Shown piece after piece: positions 19,001 through 27,300 of a DNA stretch of 64,000 nucleotides. Source of the stretch: Promethearchaeota archaeon (lineage in GTDB: Archaea > Asgardarchaeota > Lokiarchaeia > Sigyniarchaeales > SOKP01). The notes below the pieces were generated by a model, which was not told where the DNA came from, did not search any database, and was given only the letters and a program-made list of their open reading frames with translations. Location of the stretch: NCBI GenBank assembly GCA_019058445.1, contig JAHPZA010000009.1, forward strand, positions 434,001-498,000. The letters run 5' to 3'. The first letter of the stretch is position 1; each line of letters begins with the position of its first letter. The position numbers and the translations under genes are program-made.

Positions 19001-21095
19001 TCCAAAAATCTTTTTCTGATGTTGAAGCTTCTATATTATTCGTTTTAGAAAGGATATTAATATCTTGTTCCCCATCAATATAAATTCTCATCCAAGAACC
19101 ATCATAGGTTGCTACAACATGATGCCATGAATTAGTTGTAACATCTGTATCACTAATGAGGTGATGGGTCTGTCCTGGTAAGGTAAACGCTAAATTTAGA
19201 GTATAATGTTCGAATCTAAGACTATAGCCATTATACCAACCCTTATGATTCATAATTCCATAATAATGATCTGATGGAGTAATATTATGTTGTATCCATG
19301 CTTCTAAAGTTATTTGATTGCCAGTAATGTCGAACATAGGATCATCCCCACAATCAATTAAATCATAGTACCCATCCAAGTTATTGAAATCTTGTCCATA
19401 ACCTATTTTTCCTTCTACTCTGGTTGGAACAAATAAAGATTCCCCCTCGCCCCCTTGTCCATGATTTTTATATATACTACTATCACTATATTCATCAATA
19501 TTACCATTCCCGCTTTGATTTAGATGCCAAATTCCTAGAAAATCCGAATCCCATATACCATGTAGATTTTCTTGAGATTTCATTGTAGGATTACCATAAT
19601 ACATCCAAAGCTTCGTATCAATAGAGGGTGATAATGAGGGAACACGAACCCAAGCAATTAATTGAGCATGAGTGCCATTATAAGTCTGATTAAATAATTC
19701 AATTTCATGGTATAACCAGGTAGTACCATTAGTAAAAGCAATATCATCCCCATCAGGTTGAACCGCGGTATGTAAATCAGAATCAAAAAGAGAAACCAAT
19801 ACCGGAAAGTTAAGAAGATTACTTGTCCCAGAAATTTTGGTATGATCTATAGTTATCTCTTTATAATAGCTGAAATCGATGAAAGAAGGAACATATACTT
19901 GTTTTGAGCTACTAACAGAATAAAAAGAACTAGGATCATATTGGTTATTATATTCAGTAGCAATCCAATCTTCTGAACGAGCCATACTAGATATGCGAAC
20001 TTCATCAATCTTTCCATCCCACCATTCATCTTGATCTCCATTATTGCCGATAAATAAAGCATTATCTGACTCATCAAGTGGTCCTGTTATACTATCTTGA
20101 ATTTCATAACTATTTGTTTCAAATCCGTTATGGTATAATCTTAATTTATTATCATCAGATAATCCATCCCATGTCAAAACTACATAATGTTTATTGCCAG
20201 TAGATATAATATTATTCTGGCTTTTCGCATGATAAAGAGTACTTCCTTTCATAAGGTATCCATGAAGTTGTCCACTCCAGTCCGTTCTTAGAACGTATAT
20301 TTCACCACCCTTAGTAACGACTCTTCTCTTCTCTCCTATATCATCTTCAATCCAAGCTTCAATAGTAATGGCATCCGTAATATCTAAACTAGAGCTATCT
20401 TCTATAGTAATATTTGTATTAACTCCATTAAAATCATCAGCCCCATCAATTTTACAGCTGGTATTCTGATTTAAATTACCATTGGGAGTCCCATCATTAT
20501 TATTTCTTGTCGAATCATAATGTATACCTGATGTTTCATGTAAATGTTGAACCAGTTTATAATTATTATCCCATACACCTTGAGGATTTTCTTGAGCTCT
20601 CATATATGGATTTCCATAATACATTCGAATGATAGTATCCTCAAATGGTGAAAGAGCGGGGATACGTACCCATGCGATTAATTGAGCATGAGTATTATTA
20701 AAAGTTTGATTAAATAGTTCTATTTCGTGATCTAGCATTTGAAACTCATTAGAAAAAGCAATGTCATCTCCATCTGGTTGAACCTTATCGTTATCGCGGA
20801 GATCAGTATCAAAAAGGGAAATTAAAAGGGGAAAATCGATAAGATTCCCTATTCCTGAAACTTTTGTATGGTCAATTATAATCTCTTTATAATAGGCAAA
20901 ATCATCCGCACCTAGAGTATGATTTGAAGAGACATAGGGATTAGGAGTTGATTTATTATTATAATTATCTTCAGATTTATAATCATCAGTACTATTAAAA
21001 TTAAAATTTGAAAGATAATATACCTGTGCTATAGTTGAAAAGAGGATTAAAAAAAAAATTATTATAGATTTAGTCTCTCTATTATTGAATTTCAT
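13086..21095 (-). CDS. Giant DUF2341/LamG surface lectin receptor C (2669 aa)
   Basis: Complete and built like its neighbours: hydrophobic N-terminus (MKFNNRETKS then IIIFFLILFSTIAQVYYL), lectin units at about 68-400, 407-755 and 763-1095, stalk to about 2190, transmembrane helix at about 2193-2214 and a cytosolic tail of 455 residues. The tail has a longin-like stretch (about 2303-2400; GLILMKWDERIG, YYLVLILNV) and two winged-helix-like stretches (AKSELMVWL; KEDLEKLKKKG). Unit 3 is nearly the same as in E, while units 1 and 2 differ strongly from those of the other copies. The segment 14537-14798, coding the membrane-proximal stalk domain, is identical to 31132-31393 in E. Inferred role: surface glycan or polymer binding with intracellular signalling or trafficking output. 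The ligand is unknown. Confidence 0.9.
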   Translation of the reverse strand: MKFNNRETKSIIIFFLILFSTIAQVYYLSNFNFNSTDDYKSEDNYNNKSTPNPYVSSNHTLGADDFAYYKEIIIDHTKVSGIGNLIDFPLLISLFDTDLRDNDKVQPDGDDIAFSNEFQMLDHEIELFNQTFNNTHAQLIAWVRIPALSPFEDTIIRMYYGNPYMRAQENPQGVWDNNYKLVQHLHETSGIHYDSTRNNNDGTPNGNLNQNTSCKIDGADDFNGVNTNITIEDSSSLDITDAITIEAWIEDDIGEKRRVVTKGGEIYVLRTDWSGQLHGYLMKGSTLYHAKSQNNIISTGNKHYVVLTWDGLSDDNKLRLYHNGFETNSYEIQDSITGPLDESDNALFIGNNGDQDEWWDGKIDEVRISSMARSEDWIATEYNNQYDPSSFYSVSSSKQVYVPSFIDFSYYKEITIDHTKISGTSNLLNFPVLVSLFDSDLHTAVQPDGDDIAFTNGTTWLYHEIELFNQTYNGTHAQLIAWVRVPSLSPSIDTKLWMYYGNPTMKSQENLHGIWDSDFLGIWHLNQSGNGNIDEYSDSSIYKNHGQGGEGESLFVPTRVEGKIGYGQDFNNLDGYYDLIDCGDDPMFDITGNQITLEAWIQHNITPSDHYYGIMNHKGWYNGYSLRFEHYTLNLAFTLPGQTHHLISDTDVTTNSWHHVVATYDGSWMRIYIDGEQDINILSKTNNIEASTSEKDFWIGHSDQPKNVTWSGEWEGQLDEIRISTIARSADWIKTEFANQDDPNDFYSISNATKVDEDVPSDAEYFNYYKSITIDSSKIPESGSLTNFPVLIYLEDTDLHDSNKVQANGNDLAFALGSIWLDHEIELFNQTFNSTHAQLTAWVRIPQLSTSIDTTIRMYYGNSTMNSQENPTGVWNANYMGVWHLSEPSGNAQDSTSYGEAGVISGAVTRPSTGQIDGAYEFGTDGTVNVGDPSDGHFDFGTGSFTVSIWINIDSGTGTSQLPLYKGASSISDKGYCFSIDPGGNDLAYHAADGDENSVSSSASITLDDWMYIVGVIDRDNDKIRIYKDGYEINSGTNINTLGDLNGTEDLQFSLTSNDFDGILDEIRISDGLYSDNWILTEYNNQHTPDSFYSIGAEVILSTKLCKNLQVNAIDLYGNSIANVNISMYQNSALIRSAFTNINGSVFHTNIDVGEYNFTASMTSDIGNYLEIINITSEAILINELSQTVDLICNVSTNFFNIVDIDDIPVDSGWIIVGNSSHSLQNCTIDNDGTAIFWWVNVTPYEYNYTIHYFDNMYNPHEILLASGDLLTPNSTLEIKVNLTTVDFFVEDENGKAMSGVKVLLRINDTLGASITNLTTDITGKATLRWLNSSGIHGNYSLQLSFFGGILEFNSTNVGPPPFINNMSFIVAAKATFNLKIYDIDIADYGTEIISLNPTDNIAVVWGAQLKLRFLFNVSKAKGHPELLGPTYADSMTYQLLSGVTPLYSGTISIEEGNSGRHHVSIDTTKLAGGEFYIIRIYAQKSGFSIPSDLYFPLEIQKIDLILNQTENDDSLQEDYWLESIDLSVKPYGEISEEILVEDTIFQDVDHTFSFVVPEISSDWNLSRITFNIYNISWNVAESDINITFIDPHNEFWMWHKTNATVLGSEYNYLQGWWKGITLDLDTCSPMGDNSFRFTIGGSFDDTVDIVAYSWFLRDKVNVEYIQFNVTDEISIISDENGWVIKNITFNLYNCRNPSDWSLIDNPNTVISKFMTNEGYNYTLENLGNGMARVNIDNITIYPIDNQFLFHIFKSSDIIFDVNITVKYYEGFYWHHHLENISVTIIEHDFSNGEEFSIVFNNNFDDQGTFLIIKDITDGIDYFFPSELAMNITIGGQTYSISNTLQGEGSFFLGGFSKNMLYLASIETNQAVNFTIIFSINYLRTVHYEISSTVTFKIREDPDIHGTVQDYYSDILGMHFTQSIDTSLINAGGFTVEFTVSKDHYENATKELDINVLKRLTLINGISTDIQLYQNIYVHDAVNFTFSYTDAMLTTDIINLDTQEYRITIEGSNQQSIDYSAGNLDFDDNNNKYILDINTETLNPGVYTVWIKLDKQNYIYKRVIVTLSVNMREIDYELGDMFEDKQVSVVKGEKITLSIELTDPTQGDIPLKGATVILEIEGDDFEFEEEEDGVYELEFKTDEYEAFFTSNTITGTIKISKANYTSEDTDITIVIEMEELVIIPGLGSQEGVSMPTFYLLILLIAIIAIVGSLATYKYIQLAKIPKFVKKIRNIKDLIKKSAQISDSISIADKEAYMVNMVSERWRKLGLSIEEIMGIKSMKSKTLPIIKAKKEDLERNLDLMPSGLILMKWDERIGTEVLVKYPKDIEISRKTLMQIYGAHEYTGESGRINLMVGSLNIVSYYTGQEKGYYLVLILNVEDDADAYEGGMVDVIQILLQNLEDESYLNIIPHLFRRLAVYPTLNNEQHLINTYEDEVKRLILSRLRDEGIIAKSELMVWLKDKYKEGFIDLDAVLTELIKRELIKQVSVKGMSSELNFLTGDLISLRVPPLKLLKNPEESGLPNQLTKDYLNEVKKYFEQYIPTELDNLKILNILAYPDVYQTFQLLRNAIVTKEDLEKLKKKGVEDVSKVLKLLWDANMIKVLQDKSGTEYYALQSDFYIEIVFPKYLLRTIKNIYEQRSQSDKVLIEYLEILEDTFLTIKSREKLVE
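14537..14798 (-). repeat. 262-bp tract identical to 31132-31393
   Basis: By eye this tract of gene C is identical to gene E at a constant offset of 16595, and the first base beyond each end differs. It codes for the last stalk domain before the membrane helix. Third-codon positions are also identical, although flanking regions differ, so recent gene conversion or recombination is likelier than selection on the protein. Confidence 0.8.
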
Positions 21096-21130
21096 TATAA
21101 AAATTCCTTGTTTATTTTTTTTTTAAAACC

Positions 21131-21218
21131 GTTATTAGATAGATATTGGAACTTAAATCAACATAAAAGAAAAAATCTTTATATTTAAATATAGTATATT
21201 TCTCTCTTCAAAAGAAGA
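21131..21218 (-). promoter_or_regulatory. Promoter, leader motif and inverted repeat of gene C
   Basis: The leader motif GTTATTAGATAGATATTGGA is at 21131-21150. The TATA box (ttatatttaaatata) is at about 21179-21193, some 90 bp before the ATG at 21095. Just upstream is the perfect inverted repeat TCTTC-AAAA-GAAGA (21205-21218), also present before E and in weaker form before A and D. It may be a regulator site or part of an extended BRE region. Confidence 0.55.
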
Positions 21219-21372
21219 TTAACGACCAATATAGAAATAAGCTTTTTATTTAATAAATATAGAAAAATTAAAGATTTAGTTTCGAAATTAATAATATTTT
21301 AGCATCTTCAAATTTCATCTAATTATTCAAATAATATTAATAATAAGAAAAAAATAGATAAGATATTATTTT
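21219..21372. repeat. 3' flank of gene D, shared with gene E
   Basis: The region at about 21267-21372 resembles about 29590-29689 downstream of gene E, including an almost identical run around aatattaataataagaaaaa. It has no coding capacity. T-rich sequence on the minus strand after the stop is compatible with oligo-T termination. The flank was probably copied together with the gene. Confidence 0.5.
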
Positions 21373-24300
21373 TTATTTTTCTTCTGCATTTAAATTGAGA
21401 TAAGTATTTTCAAGAACATTTAGATATTCAATCAATTCTTTGTCACTTTTAGACTTTTGCTCGTATGCTTGCTTGATAACCTCTAATATGTATTTTGGAA
21501 AAACAAGCTCTATATAAAAGTCCGATTGGAGGGCATAATACTCCGTTCCACTCTTGTCTTGAAGAACTTTAATCATATTAGCATCCCACAGTAAATTTAA
21601 CACTTTACTCACATCTTCTACTCCTTTCTTCTTAAGTTTTTCAAGATCATCTTTCGTGACAATAGCACTTCTTAATAATTGAAACGTGTGATAAACCTCT
21701 GGATCAGCTAAAATATTTAAGATTTTTAGGTTGTCTAATTCTGTGGGGGTATATTGCTCAAAGAATGTTTTGACCTCATTAAGATAAACTTTTGTAAGTT
21801 GAGAAGGTAATCCTTTTTTTTCTGGAGTTTTCACTAATTCAACCGAAGGTATACGAAGCATTATAAGATCACCTGTGAGGAAATTTAATTCTGAAGGTAA
21901 ACCCTTAACCGAGACTTGTTTGATAATTTCTCTTTTTACAAGCTCTATAAGAACCACTTCCAAATCAAAAAGCCCTTCTTTATATTGATCTTTGAGCCAA
22001 ACCATTAATTCCGATTTATCTATTATTCCTTCCTCTCTTAGACGATTTATAGTCATCTGTTTTATTTTATCATGATAGATATTCATGAGTTGCTGTTCTC
22101 TATTAAGAGTAGGATAAACAGCTAAACGTCGAAATAGAGAGGGGATCATCGATATATAAGCATCATCTTCTAAGTTTTGGAGTATAATTTGTAAAATATC
22201 GGCCATTCCCCCTTCATAAGCATCCGCATCATCTTCAAGATTTAAAATTAAAACAAGATAATACCCCTTTTCTGGTCCAGCATAATAGGAAGCTAGATTT
22301 AAGTTAGTTACAATTAAATTAACCATACCTGATTCCCCTGTATATTCATGAGCACCGTATATTTGCATTAATGTTTTACGTGAAAGTTCAATATCTTCAG
22401 GATATTTAGCTAATAGTTCTGTACCTATTCGTTCATCCCATTTCATAAGAAGTAATCCAGATGGCATAAGATCAGCACTCCTCTCAGATTTTAATGATTC
22501 TTTCTTAAAGATAGGCAAGATTTTTCCCTTTTTAACAGGAATTTCGAAAATATCTTTTATCGACAGTCCGAGCAGATCCCATTTCTCACTAACCATATTT
22601 ACCAAATATCCTTCCTTATTTGCAATTGAAAGTGTTTCTGGGATCACTTTAGATTTTTTAATTGCAGCCTTCATAGATCGAATTTTTTTGACAAATTTAG
22701 GAATTTTGGCTAATTGAATATATTTATATGTTGCAAGACTCCCTACAACGGCAGTAATAGCTATGAGAAGGATAAGTAGATAAAATATGGGAATAGAAAC
22801 TCCTTCTTGTGAATCTAAACCTGGAATTATTTCTAATTCTTCCATTTCAATGACAATGGTTATATCAGTATCCTCAGAAGTATAGTTTGCTTTTGATATT
22901 TTGATGGTACCTGTTATCGTATTTGAAGTAAAAAAGGCCTCATACTCATCTGTTTCAAATTCAAATTCATACACCCCATCTTCCACTTCCTCAAATTCAA
23001 AATCATCATCATCAATCTCTAATATTACCGTTGCTCCTTTCAACGGAATATCTCCTTGAGTTGGATCGGTTAATTCGATAGAAAGGGTGATCTTTTCTCC
23101 TTTAACTACACTAACTTGCTTATCTTCAAACATATCACCTAGATCATAATCAATTTCTCTTAGATTAACTGTTAAAGTAACTATTACAAATTTAGAAACA
23201 TAGTTTTGTTTATCAAACTCAACCCATACCGTATAGATGCCAGGTTTTAATGTCTCAGTATTGATATCTAAAATATACTCATTATTACTATCATCAAAAT
23301 CTAAATTTCCTGCTCCATAGTCTATAGATTGTTGATTTGACCCCTCAATAGTGATTCTATATTCTTGGATATCTAAATTTGTGATATCAGTGGTTAACAT
23401 CGCATCGGTATATGAAAAAGTATAATTCACTGCATCTTGCACGTAGATGCTTCGATATATCTGAATATCAGTCGAAGCTCCGTTTATCAATGTTAAACGC
23501 TTCAATACTTTAATATCCAATTTTTTAGTTGCAGATTCATAATGATCTTTTGAAACGATAAATTCCACAGTATATTCTCCGGCATTAATTAAAGAAGTAT
23601 CAATAGATTGCACAAAATATATGCCTGATTCATCAGAGTAATAATCTGGTACGATGCCATGCACATCTGGATCTTCTCGTATTTTATACGATACCGTCCC
23701 AGAAGTCTCATAACATACAGTTCTTACATAACTTACACTAAAAATAATCGTAAAATTAACAGCTTGATTGGTTTCTATACTCGCGGAATAGAGGATATCC
23801 TTGCTAAAACCTCCCAAGAAAAATGAACCCTCTCCCTGAAGTGTATTCGAAATACTATAGGTTTGCCCTCCGATGGTAATATTCATGGCTAATTCCGATG
23901 GAAAAAAATAGTCAATACCATCAGTAATATCTTTAATTATTAAAAAACTGCCCTGATCTTCAAAATTATCGGGAAAAACAAGAGAGAATTCTCCTCCATT
24001 ACTGAAATCGTCCTCTATTATTGTCATACTAATATTTTCTAAGCGTTGATGCCAATAAAATCCCTGAAAATATTCCACTGTAATATTGACATCGAACATA
24101 ATAGCTGAAGATTTAATAATATCAAATAAGAATTGATCATCTAAAGGATAAACCGTCATATTATCAATAATTACTCTTGCCATTCCATTACCAAGGTTTT
24201 CTAACGTATAATTATACCCCTCATATGTCGTAAATTTTGAAATTACAGTAGTTGGATCATCTATTAAACTCCAATCTGAAGAATTACGACAATTAGAGAG

Positions 24301-27300
24301 GATAAAGGTTATGTTTTTAATTACCCACCCATTCTCATCTGATATTATGCTAATATCATCTGTCACATTAAATTGGGTATATTGTACATTAACCTTATCT
24401 CGTAGAAACCAGGAGTACGCAACAATATCTACCGTACCATCAAACGAGCCTCCAATCGTAAACTTAAAAAGATTATCTCCCGAAGGACTGCATGTATCTA
24501 AGTTAAGAGTGATCCCTTTCCACCATCCTTGAAGATAATTATATTGACTACCCAATACAGTTGCATTAGTTTTATGCCACATCCAAAACTCATTGTTAGG
24601 ATCTATAAATGTAATATTTATATCGCTCTCAGCGACGTTCCAGGAAATATTATAAATATTGAATGTTATTCGCGATAGATTCCAATCACTTGAAATTTGG
24701 GGTACTTGGAAGCTAAATGAATGGTCAGCATCTTGAAAGATAGTATCCTCGATATCTAATTGTTCAGAAATCTCACCATACGGTTTTACTGACAGGTCAA
24801 TACTCTCTAACCAGAAATCTTCTTGGAGGGAATCATCGTTCTCTGTTTGATTTAAGATCAGATCGATCTTTTGGATTTGTAAGGGAAAATATAGATCGGA
24901 GGGGATACTAAAACCCGATTTTTGAGCATATATTCGTATAATATAAAATTCCCCACTTTCCAACTTAGTGGTATCAATACTGACGTGATATCTTCCCGGA
25001 TTGCCTTCTTCAATAGAAATGGTTCCTGAGTAAATGGGAGTAACTCCAGATAAGAGCTGATATGTCATTGAATCTGCGTAAGCGGGACCTATTAACTCAG
25101 GATGACCCTTTGCTTTACTTACATTGAATAAAAAACGCAATTTCAATAATACCCCCCACTCAACCACAATATTATCTGTAGGATTTAATGAGATCAGTTC
25201 TGTACCATAATCGTTTATATCAATATCATAAATCTTTAGATTAAAAGTAGCTTTCGCAGATACGATAAAACTAATATTATTTGTTGGAGGAGGCCCGCCA
25301 TTTGTGCTATTGAACTCCAATATCCCTCCAAAAAAACTTAATTGTAAGGAATAGTTCCCATGGAGAGCGGAAGAGTTTAACCACCTTAAGGTTGCTTTTC
25401 CGGTTATATCTGTGGTTAAATTCGTGATGCTAGCTCCTATAGTGTCGTTGATTCTTAAGAGTACTTTTACTCCACTCATTGCTTTCCCATTTTCGTCCTC
25501 AACAAAGAAATCCACGGTCGTTAAATTTACTTTTACATCGAGTGTAGAATTGGGAGTAAGGAGATCTCCAGATGCCAATATAATTTCTTGAGGGTTATAG
25601 TTAGTATCGAGATAATGAACGGTATAGTTATATTCATATGGGGTGACATTTACCCACCAAAATTTTGCTGTACCATCGCTATCAATTGTACAATTTTGCA
25701 GATTGTGTGAACTATTCCCTACTATGATCCATCCAGAATCTACAGGAATACCATCAATATCTATTATATTAAAAAAATTGGGGCTAACGTTGCAGATTAA
25801 ATCCACCGTTTGAGATGTTTCATTGATTAAAATTGCTTCAGAAGTGATGTTTATGATCTCAACAAAATTACCAATATCTGAAGTCATGCTTGCCGTAAAG
25901 TTATACTCTTCTACTTCTATGTTAGTATAGGAAACACGTCCATTAATATCAGTGAAAGCACTCCGAATTAATGCCGAATTTTGATACATAGAGATATTTA
26001 CATTAGCTATTGAATTGCCATATACATCAATCGCATTAACTTGAAGATTTTCACAAATTGTAATGTTTCTTTTTATTTCGGGTCCTACTGAATAGAAATT
26101 TTCTGGAGAATGTTGATTGTTATATTCCGTTAATATCCAATTATCAGAATAAGTTCTGTTGGAAATTCTAATTTCGTCTAACATCCCATCAAAACCATAA
26201 CTCGTCCAAGAAAATTTTAACTCTTGGTCACCACTTATACTATCGAGAGTATCAATGTTAGTTCCTGAGCCAATCTCAATTCCATCCTTATAAATTCGAA
26301 TTATATCATTTGTTCTATCAACTAAACCAACAATATACATCCATTCATCTAAAATTATGTTTGCACTAGGACTTCCGATATTTTCCACTCCATCATACAC
26401 ATGAAAAGCAATGGTATTTCCACTAGGAATGATATGATAACAATATCCAGGATCCCAGATTCGGGATGATCCACCTTTATAAACAGGAAGTTGATGATCT
26501 CCAGTGCTAGCATCAACGTTTATCCATAAACTAACTGCGAAACTTTCCAGGCCAAAATCCAGATGTCCATCAGTAGGATCACCAACATTTACCGTTCCAT
26601 CAGAACCAAATTCATACGCACCATCAATTTGACCGTTTGAAGGACGCGTCACCATACCTGAAACAATTCCATCTTCATCATAAAAAGTAGAATCTTGAGT
26701 ATTCCCACTTGGTTCTGAAAGATGCCATATACCCCTATAATTAGCATTCCATACCTCCGTAGGATTTTCCTGTGAATTCATCGTGGAATTTCCATAATAC
26801 ATGCGAATAATGGTATCTATAGAAGTTGATAATTGAGGAATACGGACCCATGCGATTAATTGCGCATGGGTACTGTTAAAAGTCTGATTAAATAGTTCAA
26901 TTTCGTGATCTAACCAGCTAGATCCTAAAGCAAATGCGATATCATCGCCATCTGGTTGAACTTTATCATGGAGGTCTGAGTCTTCAAGATACATTAATAC
27001 AGGAAAATTAGTCAGACTACCTGAACCAGGGATTTTCGAACTATCAATTGTGATCAATTTATAGTAATGAAAATATTTAGCATCAGAGGGAAAGTCGTCA
27101 TCTACTTTTGTTGCATTGCTAATAGAATAAAAATCATTTGGATTATCTTGATTAGTAAATTCCGTTTTAATCCACCCTGCTGAACGATTTGTACTGGAAA
27201 TACGTACTTCATCAATGATTCCTATGAAATCGTCATAATAGTCATTTTCAGTTCCTATATATAAGTAATCATTATTAGTAATTATATCTCCAGAATATGA